Assembly (NCBI GenBank): GCA_900323505.1
Contig: OOIN01000031.1
Span: forward strand, 372,001-436,000
Direction: 5' to 3'
DNA: 64,000 nt
From: Ustilago trichophora
Taxonomy: Eukaryota; Basidiomycota; Ustilaginomycetes; Ustilaginales; Ustilaginaceae
Part shown: positions 10,389 to 20,419 of the stretch, piece after piece
Position numbering within the stretch: the first letter of the stretch is position 1
Layout: every line of letters starts with the position of its first letter
Translations under genes and position numbers: made by a program
The notes under the pieces: generated by a model
The model's database searches: none
Seen by the model: only the letters and a program-made list of their open reading frames with translations
Told to the model about the DNA's origin: nothing

Positions 10389-11332
10389 CTTTCTCTTCTT
10401 CTCTGTGTTCCCATTCTGCTGCTTCTATGGTGCTCTGTGAACAGTATCCTTCGGTCGCTTGGCACAAGTGGGATCTCTCGCTTTTCAGAAAACGCGCCCA
10501 AGCGTCCGAGCGTCAATACTGTAATGACTGTGTCGCAGCGTCGGTTGCTTCTGTTGCTTCCGCCGCTTCTGCTGCTTCTGCCGCGTTTTCTCTCTCTGTC
10601 TGTCTCCCACTCACTTTGTCACTGAATTCCATCCACACCATTCTTTCCAACTCGTCGTTGTCGTCGTCGCTCTTCCTTCCCTCCCTTCCCCCTTTTTTAC
10701 CTTATACGCGCCATCCTCATCATCCTTCTCCACCTCCTTGTGGTGCCCTTCGCACTCCTCGCCTTCTCGTGTGATCGCGTACAAGGGCGGCCTCCGTCGA
10801 ACGGCACGTTATTTCGATTTCGCCTCCATTTGTCCTCGCCTTACGAAAGCACACTCTTTCTACCTTTGACTCGTCCTTGACCTTGTCGTTCTCATCCAAC
10901 CAAAAAAAAAACCGACGTGGCTCGATTGCTTCAGTGCCACCATTTTCCGGTTAGTCCGTTAGCCAGCCAGTCAGCCAGCCAGCCAGCATTCATATTCGCA
11001 GTTCTAGCCACACTCTGGACTTGCAGCAGCTTCCGATTTGCCGGCACGTCATCTGATCCGCTGTATCATTTCGGCATCTCCAAAGTGAATCGGCTCAGCT
11101 TTCGGGACATCCGTGCTTTGACTCAGAGGCACGCTCGTACGTACTACATCGCACTCCATTCTAGTCCTCGATCCCGATCGCATCGCCGACACTCGAATAT
11201 CAAGTCATACGATACTTGCTCGTCGGCTGATCCGAATCCCATCCGCACTTCCATACTTTCCTCAGAAGCACTCACTGCCCAGCTCAGTCGCGATCGCAGC
11301 ATAGCCTCGTAGCCGTGCTCATCTTTCCGAAG

Positions 11333-14300
11333 ATGCCGCCTTCATCGCGACACAGCGCTCATCCCTCCCACCATCCTCATGCCGGTGGAAGGGATCTTCA
11401 CCATGGCGCAGGAGGCCCACCTCCTCAAGGTGGTCCTGGCATGCCTCCCGGTCCTGGCAACGGTCCCATGCACCATCCTCACTCCTCTTACGCTCAATCC
11501 ATGCCACCTCCTCCTGGTCTTCCTCCACATGCTATCAACGGCGTCAACGGTCCCCCTTCCGGCCACGGTGGCCCCCCTCCTCGCATGGTCATGGCTGATG
11601 GTCCTGGTGGCGCGGGTGGTCCACCGCCCCCACCGCCGCCCCACATTCCTCGATCCTCATCTGCTCAGAGCCGAATCATGGATGCTGGTGCCGGCCCGGC
11701 TGGTCCTCCTGCCTCATCATCCCCAGCTGTGCAAAAGCTCTCGCACGCCAACGAGACCGCCTGGATATCCATTGGATCGGCAGCCGAGACCATGGAAGAC
11801 TACGACCGTGCCCTCTCGGCGTACGAGGCCGCCCTTCGACACAACCCATACTCGGTTCCAGCTCTCGGCGCAATCGCCGGCGTCCATCGCACTCTGGACA
11901 ACTTTGAAAAGGCCGTCGACTACTTCCAGCGCGTGCTCAACATTGTTCCCGAGAACGGTGACACTTGGGGATCCATGGGCCACTGCTACTTGATGATGGA
12001 TGACCTCCAGCGTGCCTACACCGCCTACCAGCAAGCCCTCTACCACCTTCCCAACCCCAAGGAGCCCAAGCTTTGGTACGGCATTGGCATCCTCTACGAC
12101 CGATACGGCAGTCTCGAGCATGCAGAGGAGGCCTTCGCCAGTGTGGTCCGCATGGATCCCAATTACGAAAAGGCCAACGAGATCTACTTCCGCCTCGGCA
12201 TCATATACAAGCAGCAGAACAAGTTCCCCGCCAGTCTCGAGTGCTTCCGCTACATTCTCGACAATCCACCACGCCCGCTCACCGAGATTGACATTTGGTT
12301 CCAGATCGGCCACGTCTACGAGCAGCAGAAGGAGTTCAACGCCGCCAAGGAGGCCTACGAGCGCGTCCTTGCCGAGAATCCCAACCACGCCAAGGTACTC
12401 CAGCAGCTCGGTTGGCTCTACCATCTCTCCAACGCCGGTTTCAACAACCAGGAGCGCGCCATTCAGTTCCTCACAAAGAGTCTTGAATCCGATCCCAACG
12501 ATGCTCAGAGTTGGTACTTACTTGGACGTGCGTACATGGCTGGACAGAACTACAACAAGGCCTACGAGGCTTACCAGCAGGCCGTCTACCGCGATGGAAA
12601 GAATCCTACCTTTTGGTGCTCGATCGGCGTGCTCTATTACCAGATCAACCAGTATCGCGATGCGCTCGACGCCTATTCGCGTGCTATCCGCCTCAACCCG
12701 TACATCTCGGAAGTCTGGTTCGACCTCGGCAGCTTGTACGAGGCCTGCAACAACCAGATCAGTGACGCCATCCACGCCTACGAACGTGCCGCCGACCTCG
12801 ACCCCGACAACCCGCAGATCCAGCAACGTCTGCAGCTTCTTCGCAACGCCGAAGCCAAGGGTGGCGAGCTTCCCGAAGCTCCGGTTCCTCAGGACGTGCA
12901 CCCTACTGCTTATGCCAACAACAACGGCATGGCTCCTGGCCCTCCTACGCAAATCGGCGGTGGTCCTGGTCCTTCGTATCCTCCACCTCTCGGCGGCCCT
13001 CAGCTCGCCAGCACTGGAGGCGGGCGTGGTGACCTGTCGGAGCGCGACTTGCCTGGCCCCGGTCATCTCGCCCAGTCGCATTCGCCTCCGCCTTTCCGCG
13101 GCGCTGGCCCATCTGGACCGGACGAGCGAGGCCCGCGTGGCCCACCTCCCGCTGCTTTGGCTCCCATGGTCGGAGGCCCCGGTGGACCCGAGCCACTGGG
13201 TCGCGGTGGCTTCCCGCACTCGCGAGGTCCGTCGCCCGGCCCACCGCGAATGGATCCTTACGGAAGGAGGTTGGGTTCGCCGCCGCGTCGATCGCCCCCA
13301 CCGCCTCTGCGTTCCGACATGCACGACGGACACGGGCCTCACCCGCACGCCGCTCACGGTCACGGCGACTTCCGGGGTCCGCCGCCCCTTGCAGCAGGTG
13401 GACCCGGTGGACCTCCTCCGCCCATGGACCACTACGGTCGCCCAATGGGTGGGCCTATGAGTGAGCGTGAACGCGAATTGGAATGGGAGCGTGAACGAGA
13501 ACGTGAGAGGGAGCAGGCTGCCCGCGGCTACCCAAGTGGACGCATTACGCCCAAAAACGAGCCAGGCTACGCCCGATCGCAGCACGGCAGCAACGCCCCT
13601 TCGCCTGCATTTGGTCGACCTCCCGTCTATGGACGCGACGAGGCGCGAGACTACTACAACAATGGCCACCCCAACGCTGGTCCAGGCGGTCCACGAGGTG
13701 GGTACGAGCGAGGACCTCCTCCTGGCATGCGTCACGATGAACGAGGACCTCCTCCGCCCCACTTTGAGCACGAGCGAGGTCACCTTCCTCCTCCTCAACA
13801 ACAAGCAGGTGATGGCCGCTACGATGGCTACGGCGAGGGTCACGATGGTCCCATGGGCAGTGCTGCTGCACGACCACCGCCGCCTGGACTTCATGGGCCT
13901 AGCCCCGACTGGGAGCGCGCACGTGGTGGCGATCACGGTCCTCCTTCCGTTCACGATGGACCCGAAGGCCGCAATGCTGGAGGCCCCCCTGGCAAGCCTC
14001 GTCGCGGACCCAAGTCAAAAGACGAGCTCGAGTCTGCACCCGCGCCTCCGTCTCCTGCACCCTCGGCTGCAGGCAAGAAGGGCAAAGCGACTGGCTCACG
14101 CGCCAGCTCGCCCTGGTCCACCAAGGGCAGTGCTGCAGGCAAGAATGGCAAAAACGGTCCTCCCGCTGCAGGCGGCAAAAAGGGAGTCTCGACTCCACTC
14201 CGTTCGCGCGACGACCAGGCAGGCTCGAGACCCGGCTCACCCATGGGAGGCCCTCGAGCCCAACGTGATGCCTCGCCCGCCAGCTCAGATGGCAGCAATG

Positions 14301-15103
14301 AGCCTCTTGCAGCGCGTGGTCCATCGTCTCGCATGGTGGATGAGGACTACGACGAAGGTGCTGCAGATGCTCTGATGGGTCTAGCTGGTGCTGCGTCGGC
14401 GTCTGTATCGGCGCCTTCTGTCGCGGCCGCTTCGGACCGTGCTCACAGTCCCGACAAGCGCGCAGAGAGCTCCTTGGGCAAGCGACCTTTTACCGCTGAC
14501 GAGGAGAAGAGTGCCAATGGACCAGAAGATTCGTACAAGCGGGCCAAGAGTGGAAGCATCAGTGCCACCGCAGGCGATGCTGAGGCTTCCAACGGCACAT
14601 CGAATGGTGCTTCTGCGCCTGTCAAGCCGGAATCTGCTGTCGAGAGGGAAGGCTCGCACGCCTCGAATGGAAAGGAAGCCGCACGACAAGCAGCTACTCC
14701 ACCTCCCAAAGCTGCTTCGCCGAAATCCAACAGCGGTGGTGCGGAAAGTACCATCCACCCGATGGATGTCGACCCACGCGAACCATCCAAAGGCCCCTCA
14801 TCGGAGCCTGCTGCAACTAACAAAGACTCGCCAAGCACCGCCGACGCTGCCACCTCCGCTGCCGCTTCTATCGGTAGCAGGACCACCCCCGCACCCGCCG
14901 CTCCTGCTTCTGCAACACCAGCGGGGTCAGCACCAGTTCAGAGTCAAGCAGCAAACACCACCTCCACCACCACCACCAGCAGCAACAACAACAACAACAA
15001 CGACGACGATGATGATGACGACAGCCGGGAGGAAGAAGAGGGACAGATCCACGAAGATGACAATGAGGCTCCGGCCAAGAATGGCGATGAGGCTAAGAAG
15101 TGA
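11333..15103 (+). CDS. CYC8: General transcriptional corepressor CYC8/SSN6, TPR protein
   Basis: A single-exon protein of 1256 residues from the ATG at 11333; the frame upstream to 11315 offers only a GTG. Residues 1 to about 135 are Pro/His/Gly-rich. Residues about 138-505 form about ten tetratricopeptide repeats (AWISIGSAAETMEDYDRALS, TWGSMGHCYLMMDDLQRAYT, LWYGIGILYDRYGSLEHAEE, WYLLGRAYMAGQNYNKAYEA and others), the near-invariant core of Cyc8/Ssn6. The remaining 750 residues are Pro/Gly/Ser/Ala-rich and end in an Asn run, an Asp run and an acidic, probably disordered tail. In yeast, Cyc8 works with Tup1 as a nuclear corepressor recruited by DNA-binding repressors; a Tup1-type partner is inferred here. 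The low-complexity regions create long spurious ORFs on both strands. Confidence 0.96.
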   Translation: MPPSSRHSAHPSHHPHAGGRDLHHGAGGPPPQGGPGMPPGPGNGPMHHPHSSYAQSMPPPPGLPPHAINGVNGPPSGHGGPPPRMVMADGPGGAGGPPPPPPPHIPRSSSAQSRIMDAGAGPAGPPASSSPAVQKLSHANETAWISIGSAAETMEDYDRALSAYEAALRHNPYSVPALGAIAGVHRTLDNFEKAVDYFQRVLNIVPENGDTWGSMGHCYLMMDDLQRAYTAYQQALYHLPNPKEPKLWYGIGILYDRYGSLEHAEEAFASVVRMDPNYEKANEIYFRLGIIYKQQNKFPASLECFRYILDNPPRPLTEIDIWFQIGHVYEQQKEFNAAKEAYERVLAENPNHAKVLQQLGWLYHLSNAGFNNQERAIQFLTKSLESDPNDAQSWYLLGRAYMAGQNYNKAYEAYQQAVYRDGKNPTFWCSIGVLYYQINQYRDALDAYSRAIRLNPYISEVWFDLGSLYEACNNQISDAIHAYERAADLDPDNPQIQQRLQLLRNAEAKGGELPEAPVPQDVHPTAYANNNGMAPGPPTQIGGGPGPSYPPPLGGPQLASTGGGRGDLSERDLPGPGHLAQSHSPPPFRGAGPSGPDERGPRGPPPAALAPMVGGPGGPEPLGRGGFPHSRGPSPGPPRMDPYGRRLGSPPRRSPPPPLRSDMHDGHGPHPHAAHGHGDFRGPPPLAAGGPGGPPPPMDHYGRPMGGPMSERERELEWEREREREREQAARGYPSGRITPKNEPGYARSQHGSNAPSPAFGRPPVYGRDEARDYYNNGHPNAGPGGPRGGYERGPPPGMRHDERGPPPPHFEHERGHLPPPQQQAGDGRYDGYGEGHDGPMGSAAARPPPPGLHGPSPDWERARGGDHGPPSVHDGPEGRNAGGPPGKPRRGPKSKDELESAPAPPSPAPSAAGKKGKATGSRASSPWSTKGSAAGKNGKNGPPAAGGKKGVSTPLRSRDDQAGSRPGSPMGGPRAQRDASPASSDGSNEPLAARGPSSRMVDEDYDEGAADALMGLAGAASASVSAPSVAAASDRAHSPDKRAESSLGKRPFTADEEKSANGPEDSYKRAKSGSISATAGDAEASNGTSNGASAPVKPESAVEREGSHASNGKEAARQAATPPPKAASPKSNSGGAESTIHPMDVDPREPSKGPSSEPAATNKDSPSTADAATSAAASIGSRTTPAPAAPASATPAGSAPVQSQAANTTSTTTTSSNNNNNNDDDDDDDSREEEEGQIHEDDNEAPAKNGDEAKK

Positions 15104-16169
15104 TGCGCTGTTGTTTTCTAATTGTTTTTCTGTAATGTTCACCCCCCGCGTTTTGAATGGTTGAGTGTTGCTTTGTCAAGAATGCAAGTCTCTCTTTCGT
15201 GTATAGTGTTTGATGTGTGGATAGTGATGTGTGCTGTGTAAGGATCTGCGATGGGTTGTCAGAGTTTGCTGTGTCGGCTGTTATCAGAGGGTGAGTGCTG
15301 TGGAAGAAGAAAATGGAAATCTTTTTTGAAAATTATGGACAGAAAAGTGAAGGCATAAATTCTCACCGGGCTTGAACATAAGTCGAAGATGTATTACAAT
15401 CAGATGTAGGTTTCGGTTGTTGGAGCGCAAGGCGCGAATGGGTGATATTGGCCATAGTGTTGCGTAGATGAGTATTGGTCTCGCCCAGATTCTCGGAGAA
15501 GGAGAAGTAGGAGAGGGAGGCAATCGTACACTTTGTCGAGCCACTTCCCAGGGCTAGTGTAGCAACCGGAGACTGGAAACTGGACAGATGTTTGAGTATC
15601 AATTGGGGCCACAGTGTTCTTGCTGAGTTGGAGAGAAAGTGCAGAATGAGGGAATTGTATTGCAGTACAAAGAAATTTGAGTGGGACTGGGTAATGAATT
15701 GTGTGTTGGCAAGAGGGCAGCAGCGATAGTGGCAGTGGTGTTTGAATCAATGACTTGTGATGGAGAGAGGCTGTGCAACGCAGGTACACATACAGTACGC
15801 ACACATAGACACACGTGGAAGCAATACTTTCGTTCAAGTTGACCGTTGAAGAACCCTGAAAATGATGCTGTATAAAGGGGCAACTTGGGCGTCATCCTGC
15901 GTCTTGTCTTGTACTTGATATCTGAATTGGTATGTCCAATCAAAACTGCTCGTACACATCACCCTTGAGTGCGAAGACAAGATGATGTCGAATATAAGGG
16001 TCCCTTTTTGGTGGTTTGCGAGACATACACTGACACCTTCTCCCCTCCTTTCCTCGCATATGCACTGTAACTTTCGTGTGAACAAGGATTGTACAGTATG
16101 AAAGAAATGACAGCGGACCGTTACAGAAAGCCGAGAAGATGTGTGTCAAAGACGTGATCACATGAAACT

Positions 16170-16171
<2 letters not shown>

Positions 16172-16200
<29 letters not shown>
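16172..16200. repeat. Poly(T) tract, 29 nt
   Basis: Uninterrupted T run in the large intergenic region. It is another of the long A/T homopolymers that recur between genes in this window. Confidence 0.95.
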
Positions 16201-16202
<2 letters not shown>

Positions 16203-16961
16203 TCGCCGCTCTGGATCGAATCGCAACTACTGTACCCAAACCTACTGAACACAGTTCACATTGTGAAAGGCGAAATATAGTGGCAAAAGAGCCGCGTTGC
16301 CCAAAAGAAGGAAACATGGTTGATCGATGTAAAGCCATGTATTGCTCGGTTGGTGTTTCGAGCGAAGCGAAGGAAGAAGAAGAATTCAAACTGTTCTATA
16401 GTATTCCGATGAGGGGGGATTTCACGGCCTTTTATTTTTTCTTTTATTTTTTTTTCTTCTTCTTTTTTGTTGAAGAGATAAGTTTGCCGGGAAGGCGGCT
16501 AGCGCTTAGAAGACGGATGGACCGGCTCCGATGGGAGAAGAAGCCCTCTGAACACCGACGTCTTTTGTTGCTTCGGCACTTCGAGTCTAGTGTATACTGT
16601 ACTGGACACACTACTGTTGTCACTGTATTGCTCGGCTCTCTACAGGGGAGAACAGTGTAAAGCAGAAGCTGTCGACGGATCCCATGAGCTGACAAAATGA
16701 GTCTAAAGAGGACATGAAGGAGGAAATGGACCGCCGAAGTGGCCATAATCTGTCCGATACTGTACTGTATGTACCGACGAAGGTGTGGCCGAGAAGAGAG
16801 GGACAAGTCTAACCCCGCCGAGAACCATGCCTGAGTGTGGCGCCATGGATATACATGCCGAAGGAGCGACCCTTTCGTTCGGCTTCTAGAGTGCGGACTA
16901 CTCGGAAGCTAATTGGCGCCAAATGCTCAAGCTCGGCGAGGTGTGTGCACACAAAAAGCTA

Positions 16962-16980
16962 TACAGTACAGTACAGTACA
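16962..16980. repeat. CAGTA pentamer array
   Basis: Nearly four copies of the CAGTA phase (TACAG repeated), related to the palindromic arrays elsewhere. A TACTGTA motif also occurs nearby at about 16760-16770 and at about 17040. Confidence 0.8.
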
Positions 16981-17763
16981 TGCCTGTACGCCGACAGCAA
17001 GCTGTGCACCTTTGCACCTGCCTGTACTGTGCTGTAACTTACTGTAGCACCATATGCACGGTTCGCTATTATGCATGTGAGAAAGAAGGGAGGCATTGCC
17101 CCTCTCTTCCTTAAGTTATTGTACCTGTTCTTGATCAACCTTCTTCTTCCTCCCCTTCTTCTTCTTCTTCTTCTTCTTATTGTTGTGCAACCAATATCCC
17201 GTCCGAAAGCCGAACACAGTATCGTATGCCTTTGGGAAGTGGATCAAATCCATCTTCCAAGTGATCGTAGCAGGATACATGTAGAAATCTTGTCATAAAG
17301 TAATCAAAAAACCAAAGTCTGAAAACAGCCAGTGAGCCAGCCAGCCAAAAAGCTACAACTGTCAAACAAGCGACGATCGATCCGGCAAGAGTGTCCAAAG
17401 ATCGTGTATTTTGTGCTGCTGACCGTTTTACGGTGAATTTGGAAGCCAAAGGCAGGCAGGGGAGAGAGCGCCGGCGCCGGCGGAGAATGAAAAAGAAAAA
17501 AAAGAGAGAACGAGAGAGAGAGAGAAAGTGCAATTTTCGATTGCACCACACAGAGTACTGTATTTCTCGGGAGACCACCGGATAAAGGCAACAGAGACAT
17601 CGAAACCCTTACCGAACTGTGCACCGACCTTGGATGTGATTGCTTACGCGTGGAAGTTTTGATTTCTTTTTTAGGCGTTTTGCTTTGGCTCTTGCATCAA
17701 AAATCCCTCACTGCTACCGCAACTAACGATGGAAAGCTTGTTTGACACAAGAATTTAGAGAGA

Positions 17764-17775
17764 GAGTGTGTGTGA

Positions 17776-17817
<42 letters not shown>
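17764..17817. repeat. TG/GA dinucleotide microsatellite
   Basis: A GTGTGTGAGTGTG stretch passes directly into an uninterrupted GA run of about 28 nt. Purine/pyrimidine repeat with no coding content. Confidence 0.85.
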
Positions 17818-17819
<2 letters not shown>

Positions 17820-19020
17820 AATGATCTGAAAGCTAGAAATGACCATTGCCGACCAGAGAAGGTTTGGCCTCAGTTGCGGCAAAGGGAGTCAAAGTGTTGT
17901 TGCTTTTGAAAAGTCTCTCTGATCGATCAAAAGGATGGAACGGAGATCCCGACGGGTTTTTTTCCCCTTCTAAACGATTTAATTCTTGGGGTGGATGAAA
18001 AATTCATGCAAGCTGATGTTGCTCTCGCTTTGGTGCGTGTGTGAGTGACTGACAGACACTGACAGGCAAGCAAGCAAGCCGCGGTGTACAGTACGTGTGG
18101 GATACAGTAGACTGCGATCGACACCAAATCATCTCGTTTCGGCGTGTTCAGCACACCGATATTTTGCTTTCTCGGGCCGCCTGCGCAAATCAGAATCACA
18201 GCACGTGTGGATGGCCTTGCTTCTCTCAACTGTCATACCGCATTTGAAGAAGGGCTTATGTAGAGTCTGCCAGGCCCGCTCAAACGTCCCTTCTGAGCAA
18301 AAGAGCAAAGCAAGACGACTGTAGAGATCGTACAATGTGGGAGTACAGTGTAGTGGTCGTACGGCGAGCTGATACGCGTGCGTGTGTTTTAAAACGACTC
18401 TCTCTCTCTCCCTCGCTCCTGCGGGAATTTGCCCCGAAAAGCCTTGGCTAGAGCCTCGGTTAGACAAGTTCTCTTTTTTTGCCCCCAAACCCTTGTGGCA
18501 CGCCAAAAAAAAAAAAGAAAAAAAAAAAGACCAACACTACTGTACACGCGCCAGCCAAGAACCAGGTCACAGGTCACGCTGCACGGCGCTCTTTTGGATT
18601 TTTGGATTCATTGCGGCTTGAACGGCCTCTCGCCTCTCGCGCCCCGCGGTGTGTGTCTTTCTTTTTGGGCTTGGCTTTTCCTTTTTTTATTTTTATTTTG
18701 TAATTGTGGTTCATCAGCAGTCGGCCAAAACCCCCCACCTCTGGGCGTAATCTAGCATCTCCTTTGCCCCTGTCTCTTGGAGTCCTTTTTGTGTGTGTGG
18801 TGTTGTTTCTCCCGCCTTGTCAGTGCACATTCGATATGAGGTTGTTACATAGGTAGTTTTTGCCAACTATAACACCTCAGTGACACCAAGCACAGAGAGA
18901 GAGACAGAGAAAAGGACGAAGAAAGCGAGGGTGTGTGCCAGCTGTAAAATCTGAACAAGAAGGTGAGAACGGTTGACCAACCCTGTCCTTGCACACTGCG
19001 ACAGAACTGCACTCACGCTG

Positions 19021-19060
19021 CACTGCACTGCACTGCACTGCACTGCACTGCACTGCACTG
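19021..19060. repeat. (CACTG)8 pentanucleotide array
   Basis: Eight perfect CACTG units. The same period and ending as the TACTG arrays, differing only in the first base. A CACAG array follows at about 19361-19380. Confidence 0.92.
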
Positions 19061-19232
19061 CGACTCTGAATCCACAGTCTTCCATGTTCCACCGTCAAAG
19101 CCAGCCAGCCAGCCACAGTCGGCCGATGCTCTCCCTCTCTTCTGTGTGAGAGAGAGTGTGTGCGCTGCGTCCATTTCAGGTCAGACTGCTGTCAGAATCA
19201 GAAATCGAAATCTCTCTCCTCCAACTCCCACT

Positions 19233-19237
<5 letters not shown>

Positions 19238-19263
<26 letters not shown>

Positions 19264-19353
19264 GGCGACCCTTGCTGCTGCTATTTGGCCCCACTCGGTT
19301 CACCTCTGTCACACACACACATTCACACACACATACTGTTGTACACACACACA
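19238..19353. repeat. CT and CA dinucleotide runs
   Basis: A CT run at about 19238-19262 and interrupted CA runs at about 19311-19353 in the region upstream of the Bni4-like gene. Confidence 0.8.
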
Positions 19354-20419
19354 CGCAACACAGCACAGCACAGCACAGCAACACGCAGACTCAGTTCATT
19401 CCCTGTCTTCTCTCTTTCTCCCTCTCTCGCTCTCGCTCTCGCTCTCTTTCCTGCCGTCCAACTGCTCTCCGCTCGACCGACCTAGCGCTCGCTCCTTTGG
19501 TCGTTGCCATTCGAAGCTTGCTTGTTCGAATTGATTGATCTCTCGTCACCATCCATTCTCCTTTCGCCGCCATCATCTCTTCCCCCCTCTGTCTACATCC
19601 CTGGTCTCGTCTCGCTTCGACATTTTCACATCTCCTTCTTCTTTTTCCTCCTCCTCATCCTTCGCATCTCGTTTTGCGCGCCGCAGCTCCTCTTGCTGGG
19701 TTGTCATACACGGATCGATTGCATTCCACATTGATTGGTTGTTCGACATCGTCCCTTCCGATCCCGTCGCTCCCTGTTTGGACTACACGCATTCCATTTG
19801 CACGCTCTTACGCACGATAGCACGACAGCACGATAGCACGGAGCACGTACAGCATATTGTGCACGATCACTTGCTCGCTTCTACGTCGCATCTGATCAAT
19901 CGCATACAGCGATCCTCGGACACCTTGCACTTCCGCTCTCGCTTTCGCTTGTTACGACCCCATCACAACGGCACTCGTCTCGATCCAGTCTAGCTCCAAT
20001 CCTCGTGACCTCGTACTCCCCATCAGCACCGAGGCTCCCATCACGACTAGAGCTACACGAACTCCCATCGACGGCTGTCCGCTTAGCATTCACCTCGCAC
20101 ATCTGCTTGAATGTTCTCGCTCTAGGCTTTGAGCATTGTTCGGAACGAAAAAAGCCTCTTCCCATTCATAAACCCTTCCTTTCAATTGGGTCAGCTGTTC
20201 TGAACGCTTCAAGTCGCGCTCCGCCTCATTTATCGACCTCGATAGCGCCACTCTAGCATCTTGCGCTCGCGCCTCCTCTTCGGCATCTCTTCGGCTCCGA
20301 CCCCCCTCTTTGCCCTCCCTTCGACTGCGCTTAAGGCTAAGCACAATTGTATCCTCCCTCCTGCTGCCTCGGCCTACCTTCTGATTCGTTCCACGCTGCC
20401 TCCCTCAACTTGACCACCC

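Larger units (their letters stand above)
9119..11332. other. Long intergenic region upstream of CYC8; homopolymers, no supported gene
   Basis: About 2.2 kb without a convincing gene. It contains an A42 run (10007-10048), a T26 run (10363-10388), a pentamer palindrome (10174-10190) and, from about 10530 to 11330, CT-rich sequence typical of a long 5' leader. Short frames here have low-complexity translations (poly-Phe, poly-Lys, Ala/Ser repeats). It most likely holds the mL46 3' end and an extended CYC8 promoter and leader. Confidence 0.5.
15104..20419. other. 5.3 kb intergenic region, repeat-rich, no supported gene
   Basis: No frame on either strand shows similarity or convincing codon structure. 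The region holds a T29 run (16172-16200), CAGTA arrays (16962-16980), GA/TG dinucleotide runs (17760-17817), a (CACTG)8 array (19021-19060), CT runs (19238-19262), CA runs (19311-19353), and from about 19390 a CT-rich stretch leading to the next start codon at 20420. It may contain a very long 5' leader, an unseen non-coding RNA or only regulatory DNA. Confidence 0.5.

Noticed and set aside
10530..10774. Ala/Ser/Val-rich frame upstream of CYC8 as a small gene
   Set aside because: The composition follows a TTGCTTC/GCTTCTG-type DNA repeat in the leader; no motif and no conserved start.
12000..13460. 486-codon plus-strand and 478-codon minus-strand open frames inside CYC8
   Set aside because: They are shadows of the GC-rich CYC8 coding sequence with unnatural Ser/Thr/Arg-only composition and no family similarity.
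15940..16389. 149-codon minus-strand frame in the large gap
   Set aside because: It contains a poly-Lys stretch from the T29 run and no conserved motif; it is an artefact of repeat translation.
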